The notes beneath the pieces were generated by a model that was not told the origin of the DNA, did no database searches, and was given only the letters and a program-made list of their open reading frames with translations. 64,000 nucleotides of DNA from Steinernema hermaphroditum (Eukaryota; Nematoda; Chromadorea; Rhabditida; Steinernematidae), in contig CM059625.1 in the NCBI GenBank assembly GCA_030435675.1, positions 7,564,001-7,628,000 on the forward strand, read 5' to 3'. Position numbers and translations under genes: made by a program. Within the stretch, counting starts at the first letter, position 1. Each line of letters begins with the position of its first letter. Below, one piece after another: positions 22,624 to 34,019 of this stretch.

Positions 22624-23843
22624 ATGTCTTTAGACGAGTTCCTCAACCTCGCCCGTCGTGCACGGGAGAAAAGGACTCTGCACCACCACCCTCCGCATCG
22701 CCAGCTACCCAAAAACGACAAGCGCAAACTCAGAGAAAAGCGAAAAACGGCCAATGCGAACTTTATCTCCACTGATGGGACGGTACGTGCATTTGCGTTA
22801 ATCACTATTATTCGGAGAAACACCTTGTATCGATCTGTTGGGGACCGTCAAGTAATTCGGGTCCAAGGTCAAAGTATTCTTTTAGCTATCGGTAGGTGTG
22901 TCACGCTCATTTGTGTTCGTGAATCCTTCGATAATGCTGCCAAACAAAGCAATTTTTTAACTATTGTTATCAGTATTTATCACCCCTTTTTAAAACTGTG
23001 TTGCGCCACTTCCGCAGCAGCGAAGGACCTCCATGCAGATAACTAGGGTGTGCACAGGTGTAGTTGGGCGCGACGGAATTGGTCTGATTTACGGCTGTTT
23101 TAAACACATAAAAGGACTTTTCATTTTGATTTCGTCTAAAATCATGTTTATTTGGCGGAAAAGAAATGAGAATCTGTCGAGCATGAGTCCGGTTGAATTC
23201 TCCCAATTTAGAGTTGGAAGATAGTCAATGGGAGCTAATTGTCCCTTTGTCAGTCGGTTTCGCACTAAAATTTTAGCATTGTCGTGCTCTGCTTCTTTGT
23301 CGACGTTGTCGAAGAAGCCATTTACACCTGCAAGGGGGCTACCTTCACTGGGAACGTGAGACCAATGAGTGTCCGCTTGCAGACCAGTGGGGACGATGCG
23401 ACAGAACACATTGCCAACGCTGAGCCGCAGCCGCAGCCACAGCCACAACCACAGCCACAGGAACACATTCCAAGCAACAACCGACTTTCCGCGTTTCTGC
23501 GCAAGCACGAGCAGTCAATGACTTCGGATCTGGAAGCTGACTGCGAAGACAACAACAGCACAGACATGGATACCATCTCCTCCTCGTTCAATCTCAGCCA
23601 AGCTGGAGGGGAGGATAACAAATCAGACGCTGAGACGTCGACAAATCAAGTTACAGAACCCCAGGAGACAGAAAACACAGTCCAATCTTTAAATGCTCGG
23701 ATTCTAAAACTGGAAAAGGTTGTCTTATCACGTATAGTACACGCATTTTATTTGGCCTTCTGTTGCAGCAACTCGAAACCGTGCTCTGTTTGAACGTTAA
23801 GCTGAAGGAGGAAAACGAAAAACTTCGTCGGGAAATACGCTGA
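22624..23843 (+). CDS. hypothetical protein with basic N-terminus and C-terminal coiled coil
   Basis: The start at 22624 (MSLDEFLNLARRAREKRTLH) opens a very basic exon ending near 22782 with a GTACGT donor. After one or two uncertain exons, a long exon (about 23340-23717) encodes a polar region with a Gln-Pro run, an acidic Ser/Asp-rich stretch (DCEDNNSTDMDTISSSFNLS) and the start of a coiled coil (LNARILKLEK). After an intron it finishes QLETVLCLNVKLKEENEKL and REIR, with a stop at 23841. The leucine heptads suggest dimerisation. I do not recognise the family; the basic N-terminus might bind nucleic acid. The middle of the gene model is insecure. Confidence 0.5.
23425..23460 (+). repeat. CCGCAG/CCACAG hexamer microsatellite
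   Basis: About six tandem hexamers encode the Gln-Pro run of the gene above. This is probably length-variable sequence. Confidence 0.85.
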
Positions 23844-24119
23844 CAAGGAACGAAAATTGCGAACTAATCGAGCATCATATGTATTTGTTCTGTATATATC
23901 GGAGACATAAATTATTCGAATCATAAATCTGTGAAAGCACTTAACACCTAGGCACATCTTTTCTATACATCACACAGCATTTAGTTTAACAAGATACTCC
24001 TACGACGGAAATGGAAGTACACTAGTTCAGGACATACATCATTCAATAAGTACATATTGCAGATAGGAACTGCGCTAAATCATAAACTATAAAGAGAAGT
24101 GCTGGTTCAGTATCTACGG

Positions 24120-27100
24120 TCACTTTGATAGCTTCGAGATTACGCGTATCAATGCCCCGTTCTCTTCCTTTAGTCGCTTGTTATCGTTGCGGATTTGGTC
24201 GTAATCCTGTAATAAAAAATGCATTAAGCCCAACAAGCGAAAAATGAAACTGTTACCTTAGTCTTATGCTCAAGTTCCTCGATTTTACGGTCGTAGAATC
24301 GTTTATCCTTCTCATCAAGTGAGCTGGGAACAAGAGACGGCTTAATTAATTGCATTGCGCTGATTTTTCGCTAAATATTAGATCGTAAAAGCGAAACTGA
24401 AACAGGACTAAATGTACCTCTGCTTCGGCTAGTTTCTTTTCAATCGACTCCATTTGTTTCACGAGTTTCTCGTTTGCCTTTCTCTCGTCTTCGTAGAGGA
24501 GTCTATAGTCAATGGAGTCGAGTAGTGGCGTTTCCAACTCAGTTGCTTGTGAATGATTCGTCAAACGAACACTGGGTACGACGATGCCGTTGCCGTTCTC
24601 CGTGATCCGGTCACTCAACGAACAGCTGGCTGCCTGTAGATCTTCCATCGAGACGGGTCCCGTACTGCGGCGGTTGGCTCGGTTCACCTTTAGTTCAGAT
24701 AGTGAAAGAAAAAAGCCGACAAGAGTAAGTTACGTGTGAGCGACGGCGAAGATGAGCTGCAGAAGGCGTGAGAGCCGACATAGGCCGGTTGCTGGTCGTC
24801 GAGTCAGCGGTGACAGAAGAGTTTGAAGAGGACTCAGTCACGGAGCCGTGGCCTCTCTTGTCGGCTTCTCTATCATCACCCACTTCCTGTAAAGGTCGGA
24901 GATAAAATTCACCCCCACTGTCTCTACGTGTACCTGATCCGAATCAACGGATTCCTCCTGGGAAAGAGTCGAACTCTTCCAAGATCTGGCCGAGTTCAGA
25001 TCTTCCGCAGTGATTGCTTGAGTAGAGCGTCTTGTTGCCCGCTGCATTCGGGATTTAGCCTTTCTCTCAGCCTCTCTTTCGTCCTTCTGCGAAGGCTGCA
25101 TTGGTGGAGTTTGCCAGGACCTGAATATCATGGAGTGATTGGCTTTCAAGTAATATGTTTTTATTTTTCCTCCGAAGCGAAAAGTTTAGGAAATGTGTAA
25201 AAAATCTGCTTTTCTGTTGTTATTTTTCTTGCCTTCTAACTTTTGATTCTTGTTAGACATATTACGCTTGTAACAAAGGGAATTTGAAGTTACGTGGGTC
25301 TTCAAAAAACCAGTGTACGGACAAAGAACGAAAAACAAGCAAAAGCAGCAAACCTTAGATTAGCACTATAAGCTGTGTACGCTGGAGACGGTGTGAAGTT
25401 GCGAGATGCAGCAGAGTTCTCTCTCGACCGTTCTCCAGTGGCTCGACCGTTCTCCGTCTTCCCTGCATCACTGTTGCGAGTCTTCTGGCTGGTTTCATCA
25501 GCTTCCCGATCGAGAGAGGATTTCAAAGGACTTTCGAGTGGAGGAATTGATTTGATGGCACCATTTCCAGAATTAGAGCTACGTAAGCGTGCGGCCCATG
25601 GGACGGACGACGTAGACGAAGAGCCACGCTGTACATTAGACACAACAGGAGGGAAGCTGAAAGCGCTAAAGTAGGCCGGACGGACAACAAAGTTTGCAGC
25701 TATGACTCGAAGCATACGTCACGTAAGTATAACAAGAACAGAAAGAAACGTACGCTTTTCTTTGCATTGGAGATTGGATGGGCGAAGGGGAGTTCAGCGG
25801 TGGCGTGCTCGAGGTGTTTGAAGAACCTGATCTTATGGAGGGGCCGACTATGGCGCTAACCGTCTTCTTAGAATCCGCTCTCCTACCGTCTTGAAGCCAA
25901 CCTGCCCGTGGTCCTTTCATCCGCACAGTAAACTCAACATGTGGCGAGTTCGAAGACTCCTGAAACGAAGGTAGTAATCCAAGATGGAGGGGGAGTGAAA
26001 TGTTGTTTCCTCAGCCAAGTGAGAGAAGTGTTTAGTGCTGAGCACAACATATGTGGGATGGTTCATCTAAAGGCGACTGCTATTCTGCCATGCATGAGTC
26101 ACTCATGTATGGCTCAGCGATGCGGAGCGACGTGAATACTATGCATTCCTCCTCTTCGCTTCAGACACCATTATCAAATGTAGAAACACACCTTCGTTAC
26201 AGATGACATTTCACTGGACAAGCAGCTGGAGGAGCGTTCTGCAGAAGAGGTCGAGGCCTCCCTGGATGGTGAATCTTTGGAGGAAAAGATGTAGTTTCTA
26301 AAAGACCCCTATCGAATCAGTCTACAGACTTTAAAGGTTACCGCTTTAAAGATTCTACCAGTTTTGTTGGACGCAAAACAGCGTTCTCGCTGGAGGATTC
26401 CAACAGAGGTAGACGAGTGGTGAAGTCAGAAGAGGAGGAAACTTGGGAGATCTCGGAGCAACTCTTCGAAACATCTTCTGAGGTGGAAACCAGATTGCGG
26501 TCTGCTGCAATACGTTATGTTTGAGAACTCGTGCTTCTATGAGAAACTGACAATCTTGACCTGATGAGGCAGTGCTGCTTTTCGAGTCTACCGATGATAC
26601 ACTCGAGTCTTTGCTGAGTTCATCCTCTTCGTCGTTCAAAAGTCTGCGAGTGGGCAGTCGGATCGGGCCAGACTCGATGTGGACGTCGTCGGATTTTCTG
26701 TTCAGCTCTACATGGGCTGATGTTGTGTACTGCGAGTTGTCCGGAGCTCCAGAACGCCGGTTGTCAGTTTCTTGCTTTTTGGCGGGAGGAGGGGAAAACT
26801 CATGGCTGGTCGACGCAGAGTTCTCGTTCTGCTCAAAACCTCCACGAATCGAAGCGATTTGCAGTTTTTCCTCGGAGCGCGAAGATCTGCAGAATAAGGT
26901 TACTCATCAAAAGAGTTGGTCAAGCTGTTTACTTTCTGTTCCCGAAAAGAGAATTGTTGGCTTGAAGGACCTGCGCCGGTTTCAGGAGTCCCTTTTTCTA
27001 AAATGGTGTACTTAGAGTTGTCGACCATAATTCCTAAGTTTTACCAATTCAGCTTCGATCTCTTCTAGTTCGTTTAGCACCATCTTGTCCGCTACCCGCA

Positions 27101-28382
27101 TCACACCATCACCCTAAATAGCATCGTCAGCTTCAAACAAAGATCACAGTAGTTACCGCGTAGTTGGTATCGTCGAAGTTAGCCCCATTTTCGACCAGCA
27201 ACCTGCAGATTTCGGCATGTCCCCAGTGGGCTGCTGCATGAAGAGGGGTCCAGCCATCGAAGTCCCTAGCATGAACGTCGGCACCCGCCTTGACTAGAGG
27301 TACAATGAGTTGAATGTAGTTTTTTGCGGCAGCGACATGAAGGGCAGTCGCTCCTGTTCTGTGGTGCGGATGGTCCTCGAACACTCCACGAGCTATCCAG
27401 TCGGCACAGTCATTCTTCATCAACTGGAACTCGTGGTCGCGGCATTCATCGTAGGTGATTCGTTGCCGGCTGTACTCCTCTTCCAAGAATTGCTTGCACT
27501 CATCGTCTTTAGCTAAGTCAATAGGAAGTTCCCTGTCACTGTTTACTATTGTCAGATCCGCGCCCTTAACATGAAATCAAATGTCAGATCACAAGAGGAA
27601 TTTTCACCTTTTGACAGAGATACCGAACTATGTCGACATTTGAGCAACAGACAGCCGCATGGAGCGGGGTCCATCCCTCGTTGTCTTGGACATTGATGTC
27701 CGCACAGTGGTCGACAAGGAATTTGACGGTATCGTATTTCTCGTCAATGACGGCTTGATGTAGTGCTGTTACCCCATCAATGGTACAAGTATTAATGTCG
27801 GCTCCGCGATCTATCAGTTCTTCTACTTCCTCTTCATCACCGCTAATACAAGCACTCAGAAATATATCGCCCTCCTGCAAAGCAAACAATCAGTCTACAG
27901 CTTTCGAATTAGAAACGATTTGCAGTATCCGTGATATTGCGCTCATAAAAGCGATGTAAAGAAAAATCAGATAATGCTTACACAGAACTTGACTTTGCTG
28001 TTGTCCGTATGGCGACGAATTGATGAGGCCTTATCCATTTCCGACGATTTCCAGCGGTCCATCTGATCCTAAATATGTCACGCATTCATTTTGTTCAATG
28101 AACGAAAAGACGCAAAGCTACATCTTTCCACAGATGCGCCGTTTCTTCGTTGTAAACATGAAAATGAAAACAAAATAAAAATGGATATTACAGGAAAATA
28201 AAACCTAAGTTATGATACGAAATCGAATCACATAATTTTACACAACACGTACGTACTCAGTAAAATTCATAAACACCAACCTTTCGCTGATTGACGACAT
28301 TGTTGGTGATGATTTGCTTCGATTGCAGCATTTGCAGGTGATCCGCCTCGTCCGGAATATCGTGCGCTCCGACGCCGATCAT
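24120..28382 (-). CDS. mel-11: myosin phosphatase targeting subunit MYPT / MEL-11
   Basis: MYPT targets protein phosphatase 1 to myosin and lowers contractility; in C. elegans mel-11 opposes Rho kinase in embryonic elongation. Exon 1 (28382-28281) begins MIGVGAHDIPDEADHL; exon 2 (28068-27982) contains the PP1-docking motif KVKF; exon 3 (27874-27608) and exon 4 (27564-27157) carry the ankyrin repeats (GVTALHQAVIDEKYDTVKFL, EGWTPLHAAVCC, GATALHVAAAKNY, GWTPLHAAAHWGHAEICRLL). The Ser-rich middle follows. Two Rho-kinase-type sites are visible: ATRRSTQAIT (25010-25040) and ANRRSTGPVS (24650-24680), which match the two inhibitory threonine sites of vertebrate MYPT1. The C-terminal leucine zipper ends RLKEENGALI then RVISKLSK at the stop, almost as in vertebrates. 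All conserved parts are present, so it looks functional. C. elegans mel-11 is on chromosome II (recalled). Confidence 0.96.
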
Positions 28383-30648
28383 TTTGCGCGGACTGAGGCA
28401 CAGTACCGCACTGACTGGGACACAGACCGCACAGACAGAGACAGTAGACACTAGGAAACCTCAGGATCAGACGCGATCTAATTTAAACCAAATTGTCATC
28501 ACTGAAAAAGCGAGGTATATTGATGATTGTTGCTGGACGAGGATCTCGCAAAATTGGAAAAGGAAGTCGGCGAACGCGAATGCAGCAACAGTCAGGCAAG
28601 AAAGACCGATCAGCGTGGCTCGTTCGCGTCGTTTGCACATTTGCTTGATTTTGATTCGATCGTGAAAACAACCTCGCCAGCACATGTATGCGCGGAGTCA
28701 AGCCGAACGAAGAAATGAAGAGTACTGCGGCAACAAAGTACCTCAGCCGGTTGCTGATCCAGCGACAAGAAACGAGGCGAGTCATCAGCTCGCCACGATG
28801 ACTGGTGCTCGAACGCAGAGGGAACTGCTGCTCGACGAGGCGCGCCCGTCTGGGAAAAGTTGCTCACAAATACAAGTACGCTCGCCGCTCGCTTTTCGTT
28901 AATCACAGTCACCGATCGTCGGCGGTCCGAGTCAAGCCCGGCAGAGCGCCACATGCAGACGGCGGGTTGATCTACGATATCCACATATGATATCGAACGT
29001 CAATGGTCTATCTCAGCCTTTACCGAGGCGAGAGACACGGTGGACGTTATTACAACACTGCTGTCGACCTCGTTGCGACGATCTTGTCGCAGCGGAGATT
29101 TAACAGGACGACCATTCGCCCATTCGTCGATAGAGAGCGAGACGGATGGCCCCCAGCTCTTGTGGGCTGCGCCGTGATGCAGAACATCAAGGAGTCATCG
29201 TCGAATTGTCGTTTCCTTTATGATTTCGAAGCAAGCCGCCGATGACAAACTGCATCTACGTATTTCTTTAAATCAATCCTCACAACGGCGCCGCCGTCAT
29301 TTGCATAAACGCGCTGTCGCCCAAAAAGTTGAGCATCGTAAACAGCTACTGTAGGTTTTCCAATTTTTGAATCCTTTTTTCTTGTCACAACAGCATAAAT
29401 GGTGGACAGGAAACAGAACTCTTTCCAAAGACTTCGCAGAACTGATTTAGTCACTTATCGTCGTGAAATCAAAAACGATAAGCATATAATCTAAACAGTT
29501 TAAAAACCGGATCTTAATCGATATCAAATGCAACACGCAGTTGCGATCGGATGGAACTGCCGTTTTTTGCGAACTATCGCGCATTCGGCTCTTCAAAAGA
29601 CTGTGTAGAGTTGTCCCAAACGCCCCAGCGTAACGAAACACAAGCGCTCCTTCTGACAAAAAGACTATAAAAGCGGCCTGCGAGTTAGTCGTAAAGCCTC
29701 CATCGCAATTCACATAGTTACATAATCACTTCTTGTGCGGCGAATTCCGATGGGGAGATAAAAGCGAAACAGCCGCTGCTTCAAGCGCTTATACCCGATA
29801 ATCCCTTTTATGACTCTTAAAATTGATAAAGAAACAAGCAAATGACAGACGAGTAGAGTAAATTTGAATCGTCACTTCTTGAGGTTGGAAGTATATCTAA
29901 AAAGACGATCACGACATAAAATAATGCACATGGTGAATGTAGTATGTTCAGAATAAATACATTTGATTCGCCGATTTGCATAGCATTACAAAAGCAGAGT
30001 GGCTTTCAGACGCGGCAGATAGGAGATATGTTGAAATTCGAACTTGATCACAGTCGCTATTATCGATCCACGAAAGTGGATGATGAATCACAGGTTCACA
30101 GCTGACACAGATGAGTGCAAAACAAGTCCGCCTTCTGTGACGTCAACGAATGTCGATCATCTCCCTTTGACAAAATTCCGTGTCTTAGCAGAAGTAAAAG
30201 TGAGAGATACTGAAAGGGTGATGTGAGTATTTCGAAAACTGATGCAAGCAAGGATAGAATGTAGAATTCATGTTCTATGTGGCTTGTTGGTAGACGGTAA
30301 TATTTAAACTTTCTGTAATGACAAAAATTAAAAAAATTTTCTCAATGTACCAGTCGGTATAGTTAAGTTCCTGGAGCCCAAATTTATTGCAGGGATTGGT
30401 CGAGATTGCCAGTGAAATCGCACTGCATACCAACATATACAAAAAGCTGTTACAGGTACTATTAAGTGGTATCCGGAAGAAGAGTTCCGAATGTGCAAAA
30501 GGCTAAGCCAATTCTATAATTTTAGCATGATCTTCCGAGTGAGGTTAAGTACAAACATGCTAAGTGATCGCTGCATTTCCCAGTTGATGATCCTGTAGAT
30601 ATGGTCTTTAGAAAATGCTTTTGTGAGCTAGAATAATCCAACGGCAAA
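28383..30648. other. 2.3-kb intergenic region between mel-11 and the retrotransposon
   Basis: The part nearest mel-11 (28383-29250) is more G+C-rich and carries overlapping chance frames on both strands; it is the likely mel-11 promoter. The rest is A+T-rich. Two minus frames (29218-29454 and 29447-29713) lack recognisable motifs. Near 30440-30640, immediately left of the retrotransposon, a plus frame reads KWYPEEEFRMCKRLSQFYNF, which could be remnant coding sequence. Confidence 0.35.
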
Positions 30649-30847
30649 GAAATGACTATTTCGTCGTAGCGTATTTGAGACCACGAAGGGTCTCGAAACG
30701 GAGTTTCGCTGAGTAGCAGGTATCGTAGGTTCGATTTGGGATCGATACGCAGATGAGAAATCGAACGGCGTTTCCTCATCTTGCTTTCAGTTCACTCGCA
30801 AATAATTTGATTATTTTCGAAATTCTTTGTTTAAGTTGAGACTGATA
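30649..30847 (+). repeat. retrotransposon split direct repeat A1
   Basis: A 199-base repeat matching 34016-34214. It holds two hairpins, GAGACC/GGTCTC (near 30678) and GAAAC/GTTTC (near 30695), and the acceptor-like TTGCTTTCAG at 30781-30790. Confidence 0.93.
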
Positions 30848-31198
30848 TCTTGCTTTCATTGTTCAAGTTAAGACTGATTTGTGATCAAGTAGTATACGAA
30901 ATTCCTTTGACGCTCAAAAGTGATTTGAGTACTTTCAAAATCCTTTCGCTTAAGTTGAGGCTAGTTTGTAAAGCTAAAGAGGTTGTAGGCAGTGGAGTAT
31001 TCCTGCCAAAGCAGTGGAGTTCATCCTGCTTCCCCGGTCGATCATATTCCCGGTGGTATTTATTCGGCGACGTGCTTCCCGCCAAGGTAGTGGATTATAT
31101 CCTGCCTCTTTATTGGCTCGCGGTCCTTTCTTCAGTTTGTTTGTCGACTATTTCCAAATTCTAATCACGTTTCTATTCCAGAACCGCTCACGTTCAAC

Positions 31199-31948
31199 AT
31201 GAGCCATTTGCCAACGTCATCCGCAGTAGTGCATGATCAGGAAGACGTAAGTATTGACGTTCATAAGCCCGTCAATTTACCTATGCCTCTTAAGACCGAA
31301 GGTGGGGCGCGAGACACCACGGAGAGACTGCTCAACGTCATCGCACGTCTCGAAAGCAGGTTGGAAGCTCGCGAAGCCATGCCGGCTGCTACAGAGAAGC
31401 TGAAAAGCGCCAGGCTGAATCTCCAGTTTGCATTGAACGCGGATTGGATCAACCGCTTGAGCCAGATCGAAGCTGGTGAAGATCAACACTCGCTTTGTGC
31501 TATTATTGAAGACATGAAAGCTCGCAACACAGTACTGCGGAAGGGAGATGCGAAGCCGGAGTTTTTCACTTTCTTTGATAACTTCCGAGAAGCCGAACCA
31601 GATATTCCGTTTGCGCAGTGTGTCTCCAATGCGCTGAAGAAGTTTAATGAACTCGAAGCTATCCACCCGCGTCAGGCCAGCTCTTATCTGGGCAGGAAAC
31701 GGCCCTTTCGACAGGGCGGTACCAGTGGAGGACGCCCTGGTACCGCGTTCAACCAAGAGTCCGGCCTGGTTAAGCAGCTCTGCATGCAAGTTAACTCCCT
31801 CCAACAGCAAGTCAGCGCTGGCTATGGATATCAAGCGCCTCCGCCAAGAGCTCCAATCAGGCAATCAGGGCCACCGTTTTGTTTCCTCTGTAAAGGTTAC
31901 GGGCACTTTGTCAAGCAATGCCCCCAAGGCCCAGCCGGTCGACAGTGA
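31199..31948 (+). CDS. retrotransposon Gag-like protein with zinc knuckle
   Basis: ORF1 of the element, 249 codons with a start at 31199, 18 bases after an acceptor-like TTCTATTCCAG. The N-terminal half is helical and charged (NVIARLESRLEAREAM). A basic Gly/Arg stretch precedes a CCHC zinc knuckle, CFLCKGYGHFVKQC (C-x2-C-x4-H-x4-C), near residues 230-245. Zinc knuckles bind nucleic acid in Gag proteins. The 3' 300 bases overlap the next frame, which lies +1 relative to gag. Confidence 0.88.
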   Translation: MSHLPTSSAVVHDQEDVSIDVHKPVNLPMPLKTEGGARDTTERLLNVIARLESRLEAREAMPAATEKLKSARLNLQFALNADWINRLSQIEAGEDQHSLCAIIEDMKARNTVLRKGDAKPEFFTFFDNFREAEPDIPFAQCVSNALKKFNELEAIHPRQASSYLGRKRPFRQGGTSGGRPGTAFNQESGLVKQLCMQVNSLQQQVSAGYGYQAPPPRAPIRQSGPPFCFLCKGYGHFVKQCPQGPAGRQ

Positions 31949-33869
31949 GGAACTTGGACCCGCTCAGTGCAGACTAATCGGTACGTTAAGGTTTCATGTT
32001 AGATTTTGGGCTTCACTTAATACCCCGCCTTGGATTTTGAACGTTATTAAGTACGGATACGCTCTTCCCTTTGTGCCAAACGCTTCTATTCCCAGTTTTG
32101 CGAAAGCTAATTCTCATTCATCTATTAGGGAAAAAGCATTTGTGACTGCGGAGTTAAATTCTTTGCTCTCAGTGCGAGCAGTGTCCTTAGTTACTGCTAA
32201 GCCTAGGGTGATTAGCCCTTTATCGGTGGTACGCAACGAAACATCAGAGAAATTGCGCTTAATAGTTGACTTATCTTGGCTCAATCAGTTCTTGGAGAAG
32301 AAAACGATTGCGTTTGAGCGTCTCGAATCAATTGCGCCCTTGCTACCGAGGGGCGGCTACATGTCGTCTTTCGACATGAAGAGTGGGTATCATCATGTCG
32401 AAATTTCCCATCACGATAGACAGTTTTTGGGCGTTAGTTGGGACCACAAGTATTATGTTTTTAATGTTTTGCCTTTCGGTTTGTCCTCCGCCCCCATGCT
32501 CTTCACGAAACTTTTTCGGCCCTTACTTGAGCACTGGCGCAAAGACGGGATCACTTGTGCTCTGTACCTTGACGACGGTCTAATATTCGCGCCTACTTAT
32601 GAGCTATGTAAGCGTTTCGTGACCAGAGTTAGGGATGACCTTGCGAAGGCGGGTGTCATCGTTTCCGAAGATAAGTGTAGGTGGGACCCGGTTCAACGGC
32701 TAAATTGGCTTGGTTATGATATTGATCTGGAAGATTTTGGCGTTAGGATAGCTGCCAAGCGCGTCGACAGAATTGTCGCTAAGATTGACCACTCGCTTAG
32801 TGCATCACCATCAAAGCGGGAACGGATGCAACTTGCAGGATCTTTGGCATCCATTGGATATGTTTTTGGACCAGCGGCCCAGTTGAAAGCTCGCATTATC
32901 CATGCTGAGTTGAACAGCATGATGGCGCTTCCTCAGAGCGCGCGACAGGTATTGTCAGTAGGCGAGCGAGGAGATCTCATTTGGTGGAAGCGTAACATTA
33001 GGCACAGGAACTGGCGCCCACTGCACAAGATCTTGAATGCGCGTAGAATAGCTACGGACGCGTCAGCAACGGGCGCAGGTGTTGTTATTTGGAACCGAGA
33101 TGGTTCCACCTCTCGAACCGCCATAAATTTTACGCCGCACGAGCGTGCCGAATCGAGTACGTCCAGGGAGGTTCTAGCGGTCGAATTCGGCCTCCGCGTG
33201 TTTAGTAGCGAGCTGGCGGGCTCGCAAGTCATTGTTGAAATAGATAACGTAGGTGCCGTTAGCATCATCCAGAAGGGCAGCCCGAAACCAGGCCTGCAGT
33301 CCGCGGCGTCCGCAATTTTCGAATTAGCCGAAACTATTGGCGCGGAAATCGTTCCTGTGTGGGTGCCTAGGGATCAAAACATGTTAGCCGATGAGGCAAG
33401 CCGCTTGATAGATCGCGACGATTGGGGCATAAGCCCGGATTTCTTCCAAATCTGTTGCCAGCGCTGGGGCACTCCCTCCATCGACGTTTTTGCCAATAGT
33501 CGAAACGCTCAGTGCGATAGATTTTTATCACGTTACCCAGATATAGGTTCTGAAGGAGTAAATGCTTTCGCCTCATCATGGGCAACCGAATTTGTTTGGG
33601 CAGTCCCCCCTCCGAATCTCATCCCACTAACCGTGGCACATTTGCTTAGTTGCAAAGGGAGAGCTATCTTGGGGGTGCCATGGTGGCCATCTCACATGTT
33701 TTTCCCTTCTCTGTGGGTTGGACTTTCGTGGGCATGGTTTGTTAAAGACTTTATCTGTGTGGAGAAAGGTTCGGTGCTTTTTACGCCATCCACATACGAG
33801 CAGTCAGTCTTTAATGAGTCGGTGACCTCATTCGACTTTTATTTTCTCTTAATAGACCCCGCGCTTTAG
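31647..33869 (+). CDS. reverse transcriptase-RNase H polyprotein with a Dam-methylase-like C-terminal domain
   Basis: ORF2 of the element, up to 740 codons; the functional start is unclear because it overlaps gag in another frame (an internal ATG lies at 31821, or translation is by frameshift). The reverse transcriptase shows FDMKSGYHHVEIS (about residue 243), LPFGLSSAPMLFTKLF and the catalytic YLDD (about residue 306, 32564-32575). RNase H shows TDASATGAG (about residue 470), a Glu in SREVLAVEF, VEIDNVGA and ADEASR. The last 130 residues read SIDVFANSRNAQCDRFLSRY, then AVPPPNLI, a layout seen after RNase H in DIRS elements and resembling phage Dam-type adenine methylases, but with a degenerate catalytic motif. 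All key RT and RNase H acidic residues are present. Confidence 0.93.
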   Translation: MNSKLSTRVRPALIWAGNGPFDRAVPVEDALVPRSTKSPAWLSSSACKLTPSNSKSALAMDIKRLRQELQSGNQGHRFVSSVKVTGTLSSNAPKAQPVDSEELGPAQCRLIGTLRFHVRFWASLNTPPWILNVIKYGYALPFVPNASIPSFAKANSHSSIREKAFVTAELNSLLSVRAVSLVTAKPRVISPLSVVRNETSEKLRLIVDLSWLNQFLEKKTIAFERLESIAPLLPRGGYMSSFDMKSGYHHVEISHHDRQFLGVSWDHKYYVFNVLPFGLSSAPMLFTKLFRPLLEHWRKDGITCALYLDDGLIFAPTYELCKRFVTRVRDDLAKAGVIVSEDKCRWDPVQRLNWLGYDIDLEDFGVRIAAKRVDRIVAKIDHSLSASPSKRERMQLAGSLASIGYVFGPAAQLKARIIHAELNSMMALPQSARQVLSVGERGDLIWWKRNIRHRNWRPLHKILNARRIATDASATGAGVVIWNRDGSTSRTAINFTPHERAESSTSREVLAVEFGLRVFSSELAGSQVIVEIDNVGAVSIIQKGSPKPGLQSAASAIFELAETIGAEIVPVWVPRDQNMLADEASRLIDRDDWGISPDFFQICCQRWGTPSIDVFANSRNAQCDRFLSRYPDIGSEGVNAFASSWATEFVWAVPPPNLIPLTVAHLLSCKGRAILGVPWWPSHMFFPSLWVGLSWAWFVKDFICVEKGSVLFTPSTYEQSVFNESVTSFDFYFLLIDPAL

Positions 33870-33883
33870 TCCTTCTTGCCTCT

Positions 33884-34019
33884 TGAGCTGCATAAAGCAT
33901 CCCTATTGTTATAAGAGGCGTTGTATTTGGTAGGAGGGTGGATTAAGGGACAGTGGTCTTCTACGCGAAGATGAAATGTACTTTTTCGCGTAGAAGTGCG
34001 ACGCGCTTCGGAGCGGAAA
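33884..34019 (+). repeat. retrotransposon split direct repeat B1
   Basis: A 136-base repeat matching 35320-35455. It contains a strong hairpin, TCTACGCGAA paired with TTCGCGTAGA (about 33959-33993). Its last bases overlap the start of A2. Confidence 0.93.

Noticed and set aside
23089..23508. Minus-strand frame with a Trp-Leu run (LWLWLWLW) resembling a membrane segment
   Set aside because: It is the antisense of the CCGCAG/CCACAG microsatellite.
28610..28984. 124-codon minus frame upstream of mel-11
   Set aside because: It is in the probable promoter, overlaps several equally long frames on both strands and has no recognisable domain.
30721..30745. GGTTCGATTTGGGATCGATAC resembling a tRNA T-arm
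   Set aside because: It lies inside the A repeat of the retrotransposon and recurs in A2; no other tRNA arms are present.
31277..31864. 195-codon minus-strand frame opposite gag
   Set aside because: A shadow of the gag frame; gag has the zinc knuckle and element context.
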